DNA from: RPQJ01 sp963712815
Lineage (GTDB): Bacteria > Pseudomonadota > Gammaproteobacteria > Steroidobacterales > Steroidobacteraceae
Reading direction: 5' to 3'
Assembly (NCBI GenBank): GCA_963712815.1
Contig: CAVQJL010000012.1
Coordinates: 620,001 to 684,000 of the forward strand
DNA length: 64,000 bases
Shown here: positions 30,945-39,308 of the stretch, in pieces
Position numbering within the stretch: position 1 is the stretch's first letter
Layout: each line of letters starts with the position of its first letter
Notes under the pieces: generated by a model
Seen by the model: the letters and a program-made list of their open reading frames with translations, nothing else
What the model was told of the DNA's origin: nothing
Databases searched by the model: none
Position numbers and translations under genes: made by a program

Positions 30945-31166
30945 TCACGGGAACGAATCGTCGCCGTCGCCGGGCCTGGCATGGTGCGGATTGCCTTCCT
31001 GCTCTTCGCGCTTGATGCGCTCGTATATCTCTTCCCGGTGCACGGCAACGTCGCGCGGCGCGTTGACGCCGACGCGAACCTGGTTGCCCTTGACGCCGAG
31101 AACCGTGACGGTCACGTCATTTCCGATCATGACCGTCTCGCCCACGCGTCTGGTAAGAATCAACAT
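30945..31166 (-). CDS. csrA: Carbon storage regulator CsrA
   Basis: 73 residues. MLILTRRVGETVMIG, VTVLGVKGNQVRVGVNAP and VAVHREEIYERI are near-identical to CsrA/RsmA. It binds GGA motifs in mRNA leaders and represses or stabilises them; Arg44 (VAVHREE) and the N-terminal LTRR form the RNA site. The last dozen residues are a short acidic/basic extension. AGGAG precedes the ATG. It sits between alaS and the tRNA genes; the lysC gene found here in pseudomonads is missing. Confidence 0.98.
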   Translation of the reverse strand: MLILTRRVGETVMIGNDVTVTVLGVKGNQVRVGVNAPRDVAVHREEIYERIKREEQEGNPHHARPGDGDDSFP

Positions 31167-31335
31167 CAGCGGCTCCTGGCCTGCGAGGCCTGCTCTCGTC
31201 GTTTCAGCCGTCTCTCGCCCGAACGCGGACGATTGGACTGTGGCTAGTCGGTTGCGGGCGTATTCTTCCTCGCCCTGCTGACCGCCTGCGCCCCCGCGGA
31301 CTGCCCGAAATAGTCACGGACAACTGCGTCGCGAA

Positions 31336-31364
31336 ACGATACGCCGTGCGGCGGAAAAAGTCAG
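31336..31364 (-). promoter_or_regulatory. Candidate csrA promoter
   Basis: On the minus strand CTGACT (31364-31359) and TATCGT (31341-31336) are 17 bases apart, four of six matches each. It would give a leader of about 165 bases before csrA. Rest of the gap to alaS holds no gene. Confidence 0.4.
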
Positions 31365-31410
31365 CGAGACTGATGATTCTGCTCGAAGTTTCCGCAGAGT
31401 TTTACGCGCT

Positions 31411-31430
31411 CGTGGTCCGATCGGACCACG
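31411..31430. terminator. 20-base perfect palindrome after alaS
   Basis: CGTGGTCCGATCGGACCACG, two bases beyond the alaS stop. It can form a hairpin with an 8-bp stem and GATC loop. No T-tract follows on either strand, so it may act as a processing or Rho-linked end and not as an intrinsic terminator. Confidence 0.5.
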
Positions 31431-31432
31431 GC

Positions 31433-34066
31433 TCAGCCGCCGGCGCGTTCCCGCACCCAGCCGGCGACGCTCGCCAGTGCCTCCGGCAAACGCTCGCCGT
31501 CCGATCCGCCGGCCTGCGCGAGGTCGGGGCGGCCGCCGCCGCGACCGCCGACCTGCTGCGCGACGAAGTTCACGAGCTCGCCTGCCTTCACCCTCGCCGT
31601 CGCATCGGCGGTGACGCCCGCGATCAGGGTCACCTTGCCGTCAGGGCCGGTCGAACCGAGCACGATCACGGCGGAGCCGAGTTTTCCCTTGAGCTGGTCC
31701 ACGGCATTGCGTAGCGCGGCCGCATCGGCGCCTTCGAGGCTCGTGGCCACCACCCGCAGGCCGCCGACTGCCTGCGCCTCGTCGACGAGGTCCGTCCCCC
31801 GGCCGCTCGCGAGGCGATCCTTGAGCTGGGCGACTTCCTTCTCGAGGCGCCGGGCGCGTTCGATGAGCTGCCGGACTTTATCCTCGACGTCCTCTCGCGA
31901 GCCGCGCACGAGTCCGGCGACGTCGCGCAGCCGATGCTCGGTGTCGGCCACGTGGTCGAAGGCCGCCTCGCCCGTCACGGCCTCGATGCGGCGCACACCG
32001 GCTGCCACGCCGCCTTCGCTCACGATCTTGAACAGGCCGATGTCACCAGCGCGTCCCACGTGCGTCCCGCCGCAGAGCTCCGTGGAGAAGTCGCCTATGC
32101 GCAGCACGCGCACCTCGTCGTCGTATTTTTCGCCGAAGAGCGCCATCGCGCCCGCCGCCACTGCCTCGTCGAACTTCATCAGGCGGGTCTCAGCGGCCGC
32201 GTTGGCGCGAATCTCGGCATTGACGAGTCGCTCGATCTCGGCGAGTTCCGCCGGCGTGACCGCCGAGTAATGCGAGAAATCGAAGCGCAGCCGGTCGGGC
32301 GCCACGAGCGAGCCCTTCTGCGTCACGTGTGTGCCGAGCACCTTGCGCAGCGCGGCGTGCAGCAGGTGCGTCGCCGAATGATTCAGTCGCGTGGCCTGGC
32401 GTCGCGAGTGGTCCACCGCAGCCTCGACCACATCGCCGACGCGCAGCACGCCGGCGTCGACACGACCGACGTGCACATGGGCCTTGCCGAGCTTGCGCGT
32501 GTCGGCGACCTCGAACCGCGCCTCGCCTGCCGTGAGCACGCCGCTGTCGCCGACCTGGCCGCCGCTCTCGGCATAGAACGGCGTGGCGTCGAGCACCACT
32601 TGGCCCTCCTCACCGGCACGGAGTTCCTCGACGCGCTCGTCGCCGCGAATCAGGCCGACCACGCGACCGGTCGCGCGCTCGTGCTCGTAGCCCGTGAAGG
32701 TCGTCTGGCCCTCGACCATCACGCCGGCACGCAAGTCCACGCCAAACTTGCTCGCGGCCCGCGCGCGAGCCCTCTGCTCCTCCATGGCGGCCTCGAACCC
32801 GGCCTCGTCGATCGTGAGGCCGCGCTCGCGGGCGATGTCGCTGGTGAGGTCCACGGGGAAGCCGTACGTATCGTACAGGCGGAACACCGTCTCGCCGGGG
32901 ATCTGCGTGCCGGACAGCCTGCCGATCGCGCCGTCGAGCAACGCCATGCCCTGCGCCAGCGTCTCGGCGAAGCGCAGTTCCTCCTGCTCGAGCACGCGCT
33001 CGATGTGTCCGCGCTGGCTGCCGATCTCGGGATAGGCCTCGCCCATCACTGCCTCGAGCGTCGGCACGAGCCTGTGGAAGAACGGCTCGCGCTGCCCGAG
33101 CATGAAGCCGTGGCGGATGGCGCGACGGATGATCCTGCGCAGCACGTAGCCGCGGCCCTCGTTCGAGGGCAGCACGCCGTCGGCTATCAGAAAGGCGCTG
33201 GCGCGGATGTGGTCCGCGATCACGCGCAGCGAGCTCGAGGCGAGGTCTGCGGTGCCGGTGTGCTTCGCCGCCGCGGCGATCAGTTCGCGGAACAGGTCGA
33301 TGTCGTAGTTGCTGTGCACGCCCTGCATCACGGCCGCCATGCGCTCGAGGCCCATGCCGGTGTCCACCGAGGGCTTCGGCAGCGGCGTCATCGTGCCGTC
33401 CGCCGAGCGGTCGTACTGCATGAAGACGAGGTTCCAGATCTCGACGTAGCGGTCGCCGTCCTCGTTCGGCGAGCCCGGTGGCCCGCCCTCGACGGCGGGG
33501 CCGTGGTCGTAGAAGATCTCGCTGCAGGGCCCGCACGGCCCCGTGTCGCCCATGGCCCAGAAGTTCGACTTCATTCCCATCCGCGTGCAGCGGGCGGGGT
33601 CCACGCCGATCTCCTTGAGCCAGATCTCCGCGGCGCCGTCGTCCTCCTCGTACACCGTCACCCACAGCCGCTCCGCCGGGATGCCGAGCCGGCCGGTGAC
33701 GAACTCCCACGCGTAGTGGATCGCCTCGCGCTTGAAGTAGTCGCCGAAGCTGAAGTTGCCGAGCATCTCGAAGAACGTGTGGTGGCGCGAGGTGTAGCCG
33801 ACGTTTTCGAGGTCGTTGTGCTTGCCGCCCGCCCGCACGCAGCGCTGCGAGCTCACCGCGCGGTTGTACGGGCGGCTCTCCTTGCCCAGGAACACGTCCT
33901 TGAACTGCACCATGCCCGCGTTGGTGAACAGCAGCGTCGGGTCGTTGCCCGGCACGAGCGAGCTCGAGGGAACCACGGCGTGGCCGTGGCCCTGGTAGAA
34001 GTCGAGGAACGCGGCGCGCAACTCCGCGCTGCTCATCTGCCTGGTCGGTGGACTTGGGTTGCTCAT
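31433..34066 (-). CDS. alaS: Alanine-tRNA ligase
   Basis: 877 residues, full length and intact. Class II catalytic core at the N-terminus (PGNDPTLLFTNAGMVQFKDV, RHHTFFEMLGNFSFGDYF), then the tRNA-binding domain, the editing domain with NHSATHLLHAALRKVLG and the zinc site CGGTHVG, and a C-terminal oligomerisation domain with a coiled coil (ARRLEKEVAQLKDRL). It charges tRNA-Ala and clears mis-charged Ser and Gly. The start overlaps the recX stop (ATGA). Confidence 0.98.
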   Translation of the reverse strand: MSNPSPPTRQMSSAELRAAFLDFYQGHGHAVVPSSSLVPGNDPTLLFTNAGMVQFKDVFLGKESRPYNRAVSSQRCVRAGGKHNDLENVGYTSRHHTFFEMLGNFSFGDYFKREAIHYAWEFVTGRLGIPAERLWVTVYEEDDGAAEIWLKEIGVDPARCTRMGMKSNFWAMGDTGPCGPCSEIFYDHGPAVEGGPPGSPNEDGDRYVEIWNLVFMQYDRSADGTMTPLPKPSVDTGMGLERMAAVMQGVHSNYDIDLFRELIAAAAKHTGTADLASSSLRVIADHIRASAFLIADGVLPSNEGRGYVLRRIIRRAIRHGFMLGQREPFFHRLVPTLEAVMGEAYPEIGSQRGHIERVLEQEELRFAETLAQGMALLDGAIGRLSGTQIPGETVFRLYDTYGFPVDLTSDIARERGLTIDEAGFEAAMEEQRARARAASKFGVDLRAGVMVEGQTTFTGYEHERATGRVVGLIRGDERVEELRAGEEGQVVLDATPFYAESGGQVGDSGVLTAGEARFEVADTRKLGKAHVHVGRVDAGVLRVGDVVEAAVDHSRRQATRLNHSATHLLHAALRKVLGTHVTQKGSLVAPDRLRFDFSHYSAVTPAELAEIERLVNAEIRANAAAETRLMKFDEAVAAGAMALFGEKYDDEVRVLRIGDFSTELCGGTHVGRAGDIGLFKIVSEGGVAAGVRRIEAVTGEAAFDHVADTEHRLRDVAGLVRGSREDVEDKVRQLIERARRLEKEVAQLKDRLASGRGTDLVDEAQAVGGLRVVATSLEGADAAALRNAVDQLKGKLGSAVIVLGSTGPDGKVTLIAGVTADATARVKAGELVNFVAQQVGGRGGGRPDLAQAGGSDGERLPEALASVAGWVRERAGG

Positions 34067-34557
34067 GTCTCGATGTCGTCGCCCGGACCGAGAGCGGCCC
34101 GGATGTGGTCGGCGGAAAAGCCGCGATATTGGAGGAAGCGCGCCTGTCTTGCACGCTCGGCATAGTCGCCCGGCGGCGACAACCCGAAGCGCCTGCGACG
34201 CACGTCACGGGCGATCGCCCCCCAGTCCTCGCCGGCGGCCTCGAGCCCGGCTTCGACTTCAGCCTCCGGAACGCCGCGCTCGCGCAGCTCGGCTCGGATG
34301 CGCACCGGCCCGTGCCCGCGGCCGACATGCTGCCGTATGAACTGCTCGACGAAGCGGGTCTCGCTCAGCAGCCGCTCGGCCACGAGGCCATCGACCACGA
34401 CGGTCACCACGGCCACCGGGTAGCCGCGCTTCGCCAGGCGCCGGGCGAGCTCGCTGCGCCCGAAGTCGCGGCCGGCCAGCAGTGCGAGCGCAGCGGTACG
34501 GACCGTGCGCTCGTCTGCCTCGGCCGCAGCCGTGTCAGGCTTCCTCGACCGCCTCAC
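34063..34557 (-). CDS. recX: RecA regulator RecX
   Basis: 164 residues from a GTG inside the end of recA. Three-helix RecX repeats are seen (RTAALALLAGRDFGRSELARR, then ERLLSETRFVEQFIRQHVGRG, ending FLQYRGFSADHIRAAL). RecX caps RecA filaments and limits recombination. Its 23-base overlap with recA and 4-base overlap with alaS point to one transcript. Confidence 0.94.
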   Translation of the reverse strand: MRRSRKPDTAAAEADERTVRTAALALLAGRDFGRSELARRLAKRGYPVAVVTVVVDGLVAERLLSETRFVEQFIRQHVGRGHGPVRIRAELRERGVPEAEVEAGLEAAGEDWGAIARDVRRRRFGLSPPGDYAERARQARFLQYRGFSADHIRAALGPGDDIET

Positions 34558-35575
34558 CCTTGGCCGCCTCGCCCTTGCGCGCCGGCAGCAGCTTCACCCG
34601 CAGCTGGTCCTCGACCTCGCGCGCGGTGTCCGGGTGCTGCAGCAGGTAGTTGCGGACGTTCTCCTTGCCCTGGCCGATGCGCTCGCCCTTGTAGCTGTAC
34701 CAGGAGCCCGACTTCTCGATCAGGTTGTGCAGCACGCCGAGCTCGATGATCTCGCCCTGGCGGGAGATGCCCTGGCCGTAGAGGATCTCGAACTCCGCCT
34801 CCCGGAACGGCGGGGCGACCTTGTTCTTCACGACCTTGACGCGCGTCTGGTTGCCGACGACCTCGTCGCCCACCTTGATGGCGCCGATGCGCCGGATGTC
34901 GAGGCGCACCGAGGCGTAGAACTTGAGGGCGTTGCCGCCCGAGGTGGTCTCGGGGTTGCCGAACATCACGCCGATCTTCATGCGGATCTGGTTGATGAAG
35001 ACGACGATCGTGTTCGAGCGCTTGATGTTGCCGGTGAGCTTGCGCAGCGCCTGCGACATGAGGCGCGCCTGCAGGCCGACCTGCATCTCGCCCATCTCGC
35101 CCTCGATCTCGGCCTTCGGGGTGAGTGCCGCCACCGAGTCCACCACGACGATGTCCACCGCGCCCGAGCGCACCAGCATGTCGGTGATCTCGAGCGCCTG
35201 TTCGCCGTTGTCGGGCTGCGAGACGAGCAGCTCGGTCACGTTGACGCCCAGCCTCTCGGCGTAGGCCGGGTCGAGCGCATGCTCGGCATCCACGAACGCG
35301 GCCGTGCCGCCCTGGCGCTGCACTTCGGCAACGGCCGTCAGCGCGAGCGTGGTCTTGCCGGAGGACTCGGGGCCGTAGATCTCGACCACGCGGCCCTTGG
35401 GGAGGCCGCCGACGCCGAGGGCGATGTCGAGGCCGAGCGACCCGGTGGAGACGGTCTCGACGTCGTAGGTGGCACTCGCGTCACCCAGGCGCATGACGGA
35501 ACCCTTGCCGAACTGCTTCTCGATCTGGCCGAGGGCGGCGACCAGCGCCTTCTTGCGGTTTTCTTCCATTGCCAT
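34535..35575 (-). CDS. recA: Recombinase RecA
   Basis: 346 residues, intact. Walker A GPESSGKTT, IVVVDSVAALTPKAE (Walker B), the DNA loops (MSQALRKLTGNIKRSNT and FGNPETTSGGNALKFYASV) and an acidic C-terminus are all present. RecA polymerises on single-stranded DNA, drives strand exchange and triggers LexA self-cleavage. I found no CTGT-N8-ACAG LexA box in the 108 bases upstream, so SOS control may use a different box. It precedes recX and alaS in the usual order. Confidence 0.99.
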   Translation of the reverse strand: MAMEENRKKALVAALGQIEKQFGKGSVMRLGDASATYDVETVSTGSLGLDIALGVGGLPKGRVVEIYGPESSGKTTLALTAVAEVQRQGGTAAFVDAEHALDPAYAERLGVNVTELLVSQPDNGEQALEITDMLVRSGAVDIVVVDSVAALTPKAEIEGEMGEMQVGLQARLMSQALRKLTGNIKRSNTIVVFINQIRMKIGVMFGNPETTSGGNALKFYASVRLDIRRIGAIKVGDEVVGNQTRVKVVKNKVAPPFREAEFEILYGQGISRQGEIIELGVLHNLIEKSGSWYSYKGERIGQGKENVRNYLLQHPDTAREVEDQLRVKLLPARKGEAAKGEAVEEA

Positions 35576-35683
35576 TGCGGTACTCGTGGAGCCACTCGGG
35601 CTCGGTCGGAGGTGGTGGAATCCGGGGAGGGGCGCATTATTCCACAGGGATCCGCCCCCCGCCGGGCGGAAAATTGCGGCAAA

Positions 35684-36268
35684 TCAGCAATATCTCGCCG
35701 GCGGATCAGCCAGCAGGGACCACGACCGCAGCGGCTGGTAAATCGAGCCGGCCCGCTCCGTCACGGACTCGACGAGCGCGAATTCCGTCGCTGGCCAGCG
35801 CAACGGCTCCACCACTGCCGGAGCCGGCGCCTGTCCGACCTTGCGGGCCAGGGTGAGGTGCGCGCGATACGGCCGGCGCTCGGGCTCGAAGCCGCGCGAC
35901 GCGAGTTCGACCCGCAGCGCATGCACCAGTTGCGCCAGTGCCGGCGGGATCTCCCGTGCGACCAGGCACAGTATACGGGGGCGTCGCCAGTACTCGACCG
36001 CGTCGAGCAGGAGTTCGAAGGGCTCGCCCCGGACCGCCGCCGCCGCATCCCGCGCAGCCCGCAATCGGGTTGACGGCACTGAACCGAGAAACTCGAGCGT
36101 GAGGTGCAACTGATCCGGCCGCTGCGGCCGCCCGAGACCGGGCGGCACGAGCGACTCCACTCGACGCGCCAGCACGCTGCGCAGCGGCTCGCCGGGCCAG
36201 AGGGCGAAGAACAGTCGATGCGTCTGCACTGCGCGACCCGGCGGCACGGCGCCGCCCGGCGCGCTCAT
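35684..36268 (-). CDS. thpR: RNA 2',3'-cyclic phosphodiesterase (2'-5' RNA ligase)
   Basis: 194 residues, intact. The two catalytic HxTL motifs are QLHLTLEFLG and RAHLTLARKV, at about positions 55 and 145, as in the 2H phosphoesterase family. It opens cyclic phosphate ends or joins 2'-5' RNA ends; the cellular substrate is unknown. Its ATG overlaps the cinA stop (ATGA), and it is followed 108 bases later by recA. Confidence 0.92.
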   Translation of the reverse strand: MSAPGGAVPPGRAVQTHRLFFALWPGEPLRSVLARRVESLVPPGLGRPQRPDQLHLTLEFLGSVPSTRLRAARDAAAAVRGEPFELLLDAVEYWRRPRILCLVAREIPPALAQLVHALRVELASRGFEPERRPYRAHLTLARKVGQAPAPAVVEPLRWPATEFALVESVTERAGSIYQPLRSWSLLADPPARYC

Positions 36269-36777
36269 GAAGGTCGCGTCACGTCTAGCAACCCCGCAAG
36301 GGCTCGGTGCACCGCGAGGCGACGCACCCGGTCGCGATCGCCTCCGAACAGCGCTTCGACTGCGTGCACCCGCGGGCCGCCGGTTCCGCGAACCGCCCAG
36401 GCCAGCCAGACCGTCCCGACGGGCTTGCCCGGCGCGCCACCGGCGGGACCCGCGATGCCGCTGACGGCGACGGCCACGTCGCCGCCGAGCCGTTCGAGCG
36501 CCCCGAGCGCCATCTCCCGCACCACCCGTTCGCTCACCGCGCCCTCGGTCGCCAGGGTCTCGGGGCGGACGCCAAGCAGCGCCATCTTGAGTTCGTTGGA
36601 GTAGGCCACGGCCCCGCCGCGAAACCAGCGCGAGCTGCCGGGCAGGTCGGTGCAGACTTTGGCAATCCACCCGCCGGTGCAGGATTCGGCCGTCACCAGT
36701 TGCCGGCCCGAGTCGAGCAGGCCCTGCGCCGCCCCAGCGGCCAGGTCTTTCAGGTCGGGATCTTGAACCGGGTCCAT
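36265..36777 (-). CDS. cinA: Nicotinamide-nucleotide amidase (CinA C-terminal domain)
   Basis: 170 residues, the length of the single-domain YgaD/PncC form. Motifs: VTAESCTGGWIAKVCTDLPG and FRGGAVAYSNELKMALLGV, then VAVAVSGIAGPAGGAPGKPV. It turns NMN into nicotinate mononucleotide in the pyridine salvage cycle. cinA upstream of recA is a common gammaproteobacterial order. It is divergent from the exported protein genes that start at 36860. Confidence 0.94.
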   Translation of the reverse strand: MDPVQDPDLKDLAAGAAQGLLDSGRQLVTAESCTGGWIAKVCTDLPGSSRWFRGGAVAYSNELKMALLGVRPETLATEGAVSERVVREMALGALERLGGDVAVAVSGIAGPAGGAPGKPVGTVWLAWAVRGTGGPRVHAVEALFGGDRDRVRRLAVHRALAGLLDVTRPS

Positions 36778-36859
36778 GACCAGATTCTAGCGGCCTCTGG
36801 ACAGCGGCAGGACAGTCACCTACCGTGCCGGTCCCAACCCGAACTGCCGGAAGGTTCCC

Positions 36860-37330
36860 ATGAAATTCGGTCCCCTTGCTGTCGCCCTCTGCGTGACCGC
36901 CCTCCCTGTCCTCGCCCAGGCCCAGGATGCCGGACTCGCTACCGACGAGCAGATCCTGCTCAAGCAGGTAATGACCGACCGCAAGGCGGTGTACGCCAAC
37001 AATCTCAAGCTCACAGAGGCCGAGAGCGCGAAGTTCTGGCCCATCTACGACGCCTACGAGGCGGAGGTCAAGAAGGTCAACGACCGATTCCTCGCCAACC
37101 TCAACCGGTTCGTCGAGAACTACGACACCCTCAGCGAGAACGACGCGGCCGAGGTCCTCAAGGAGAAGATGGCCATCGAGAAGGAGCGCGAGACCCTGAA
37201 GCAGGACTACACGCGCAAGGTCGCCAAGGTGCTGCCGCCGAACAAGGCACTGCGCTACGCCCAGATCGAGACGCGCCTCGACAACATGCTGCGGCGCGAC
37301 GTCTACAGCCTGATCCCGCTCGCGAACTGA
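36860..37330 (+). CDS. Exported helical protein, tandem paralogue 1
   Basis: 156 residues. A leader (VALCVTALPVLAQAQ) is followed by a wholly helical protein: VMTDRKAVYANNLKLTEAE, FWPIYDAYEAEVKKVNDRF, KEKMAIEKERETLKQDYTRK. LTEAESAKFWPIYDAYEAE recalls periplasmic Spy/CpxP-type proteins, though LTxxQ is not exact. GGAAGG precedes the ATG. The next gene is a paralogue with the same order of segments (about one residue in three alike by eye). Function unknown; periplasmic stress or chaperone role is a guess. Confidence 0.82.
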   Translation: MKFGPLAVALCVTALPVLAQAQDAGLATDEQILLKQVMTDRKAVYANNLKLTEAESAKFWPIYDAYEAEVKKVNDRFLANLNRFVENYDTLSENDAAEVLKEKMAIEKERETLKQDYTRKVAKVLPPNKALRYAQIETRLDNMLRRDVYSLIPLAN

Positions 37331-37360
37331 TCCCGCCCCGATTTCGCCAAGGAACGACCC

Positions 37361-37834
37361 ATGAAGAAACTGCTGATCGCCGCTGCCGCCCTTGCCTCGC
37401 TCGGCGCCGCCGCGCAGGCGCCGGCGCAGACCGCCAACTCCATCGATGAGGCCGAGGTTCTCATCAGCCAGATCCAGACCGACAAGCGGGCGATCGTCCT
37501 GCGCACCCTCGAGCTGACCGACGCGCAGGTCGCCGCCTTCACGCCGATCTACGACCAGTATCAGGCCGAGATGAAGGCGCTGTTCGAGCGAAGCGCGGCC
37601 GTTCTCGACAAGTTTGCCGCCAACTTCGGCTCGATGACCGACGAGGCGGCGAGCGCGATCCTGAAGGACGCGTTCAAGATCCGTGACGAACGCAACACCG
37701 TGATGCGCAAGTACGCGAAGAAGATGGACAAGGTGCTGCCGTCCACCAAGGTGCTGCAGTGGGTGCAGGTCGAGAACAAGCTCAACACCCTGCTCGACAT
37801 GCAGGCTGCCGCCATCGTCCCGATTGCCAGGTAG
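37361..37834 (+). CDS. Exported helical protein, tandem paralogue 2
   Basis: 157 residues, 30 bases after its paralogue. Leader LLIAAAALASLGAAAQAPAQ, then ISQIQTDKRAIVLRTLELTD, FTPIYDQYQAEMKALFERS and DERNTVMRKYAKKMDKVLPS, matching the first copy segment by segment, with KVLPxxKxLxxxQxExxL shared near the end. The pair probably arose by duplication and the two copies may form a dimer. No enzymatic residues. Confidence 0.82.
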   Translation: MKKLLIAAAALASLGAAAQAPAQTANSIDEAEVLISQIQTDKRAIVLRTLELTDAQVAAFTPIYDQYQAEMKALFERSAAVLDKFAANFGSMTDEAASAILKDAFKIRDERNTVMRKYAKKMDKVLPSTKVLQWVQVENKLNTLLDMQAAAIVPIAR

Positions 37835-37861
37835 CGCGGCATGCCGATGGAGCGCACTGCC

Positions 37862-38452
37862 ATGATGAAACCAAGGGCCTTCGCCGCCGTCGCGACTCTC
37901 CTGCTCACGGCAGGCTGCGCCAGTGGCCCCGACGTCCGCGGCGACTTCGATCCCGCCGCGGATTTCGGTCGCTTCAAGACATTCGGCTTCGTGGCCCAGG
38001 CCGGCACCGACACCGCCGACTCCCGGTCGATCACCACGACGATGCTCCAGAACGCCGCGACCCGCGAGATGGAGGCCCGGGGCTACGTGCGGTCCGACAC
38101 GCCGGACCTCGTGATCAACTTCCACGGCCGGCTCGAGGAGCGGGTGGACATCCAGTCCCGCCCGGCGCCGAGCATGGGCCCGACCTGGGGCTATCGCGGC
38201 TGGGCCGGCTCACCGTGGGGCGGCTGGGGCGGCACCGAGGTCACCACCCGGCGCTACAACGTCGGCACGCTCGTGATGGACCTCGTGGACCTCGAACAGC
38301 GCCAAATGGTCTTCCAGGGCACAGTGCAGACCAACGTCACGAACGAGATGCTGCGCAACCGCGAGCAATCCATCAACACGCTCGTGACCGACCTGTTCTC
38401 GAAGTTTCCGTTCGTCGCGGGCCAGTCGGCACCCGTCGCGCCGGCGAAATAG
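37862..38452 (+). CDS. DUF4136 lipoprotein, tandem paralogue 1
   Basis: 196 residues. The leader ends LLLTAGC, a lipobox. The mature part has the DUF4136 pattern: FDPAADFGRFKTFGFVAQ, MLQNAATREMEARGYVRSD, PDLVINFHGRLEERVDI, RRYNVGTLVMDLVDLEQRQM. A Gly/Trp-rich strip (GYRGWAGSPWGGWGGTE) is in the centre. Anchored in the outer membrane, function unknown. ATG at 37862 chosen; 37841 is also in frame. A second copy follows. Confidence 0.85.
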   Translation: MMKPRAFAAVATLLLTAGCASGPDVRGDFDPAADFGRFKTFGFVAQAGTDTADSRSITTTMLQNAATREMEARGYVRSDTPDLVINFHGRLEERVDIQSRPAPSMGPTWGYRGWAGSPWGGWGGTEVTTRRYNVGTLVMDLVDLEQRQMVFQGTVQTNVTNEMLRNREQSINTLVTDLFSKFPFVAGQSAPVAPAK

Positions 38453-38515
38453 CAGTACCCGCGCCGCGCGCCGCCGGACAGGTGCGCGGTGCCCATTCTC
38501 GAGGAGCACTGAACC

Positions 38516-39121
38516 ATGCCTACCCTTCGTCCCGGCCTGACGGCGGCCCTCGCGCTCGCGGCGCTTGCGATCACCGGCTGCACCAGCGGCCCGGACATCC
38601 GCGCCGACTACGATCGCGCGGCGGACTTCGGCAAGTACCGCACCTACGGCTTCGTGGCCCAGGCCGGCACCGACGAGGGCGACTTCAAGTCGCTGTCCAC
38701 ACAGATGCTGCAGAGAGCCGCCTCGCAGCAGATGGAAGCCCGCGGTTACGCGCGCTCCGAGAATCCTGATCTGGTCATCAACTTCAAGGGCCAGCTCGAG
38801 GAAAAGACCGACATCGAGTCCACGCCGGCGCCCTACTACGGGCCGGGCTGGGGCTACGGCGGCTGGGGCGGCGCGTACTACGGCGGCTGGGGCGGCACGG
38901 AGGTGACGACCCATCGCTACAACGTCGGCACGCTGGTCATGGACGTGGTCGACCGCGAGAAGCGCCAGGTCGTCTACCAGGGCGGGATCGAGGACGTCGT
39001 GACCCGGGAGATGATGCAGAACCGCGAGGCCACGATCGCGGCGGCCGTGGAACACATCTTCTCGAAGTATCCATTCGTCGCCGGCCAGTCGGCGCCCGTG
39101 CCGCTGCCCGAAAAGAAGTAA
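38516..39121 (+). CDS. DUF4136 lipoprotein, tandem paralogue 2
   Basis: 201 residues. Leader and lipobox (ALAALAITGC), then YDRAADFGKYRTYGFVAQAG, MLQRAASQQMEARGYARSE, PDLVINFKGQLEEKTDIES and HRYNVGTLVMDVVDREKRQV, more than half identical to the first copy by eye. The Gly/Trp/Tyr strip is longer (GWGYGGWGGAYYGGWGG). Recent duplication is likely. Followed by a clear terminator. Confidence 0.86.
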   Translation: MPTLRPGLTAALALAALAITGCTSGPDIRADYDRAADFGKYRTYGFVAQAGTDEGDFKSLSTQMLQRAASQQMEARGYARSENPDLVINFKGQLEEKTDIESTPAPYYGPGWGYGGWGGAYYGGWGGTEVTTHRYNVGTLVMDVVDREKRQVVYQGGIEDVVTREMMQNREATIAAAVEHIFSKYPFVAGQSAPVPLPEKK

Positions 39122-39125
39122 CGAC

Positions 39126-39308
39126 TCAATCCCGTATCAAGCGCCAGCCCCTTGGCCGGGGCTGGCGTTTTTCGTTCCAGCCGATCCCGTCGCGTGTGTC
39201 ATGGCGAGACTGCCCGTCCGGAAGGGGCGCGCCAACGACGGGCTTCAGGACGAAGTCGCCCTGGCAGGCCCACGCGCGAATCTCGACGTAGATCTTGAGC
39301 AGTTTCAT
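39126..39308 (-). CDS. Possible small protein coupled to fic, doubtful
   Basis: 60 codons whose ATG overlaps the fic stop (ATGA), opening MKLLKIYVEIRAWACQGDF. The remainder is Arg/Trp-rich and runs through the terminator at 39142-39172, which argues against a conserved protein. No family recognised. Confidence 0.25.
   Translation of the reverse strand: MKLLKIYVEIRAWACQGDFVLKPVVGAPLPDGQSRHDTRDGIGWNEKRQPRPRGWRLIRD
39142..39172 (+). terminator. Rho-independent terminator
   Basis: 10-bp stem CGCCAGCCCC / GGGGCTGGCG with a 6-base loop, then five T. It closes the DUF4136 pair. With A-rich bases absent on the other side, it works mainly on the plus strand. Confidence 0.88.

Noticed and set aside
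35576..35683. LexA box in front of recA
   Set aside because: No CTGT-N8-ACAG seen; the half-match near CCTGTGG is not convincing.
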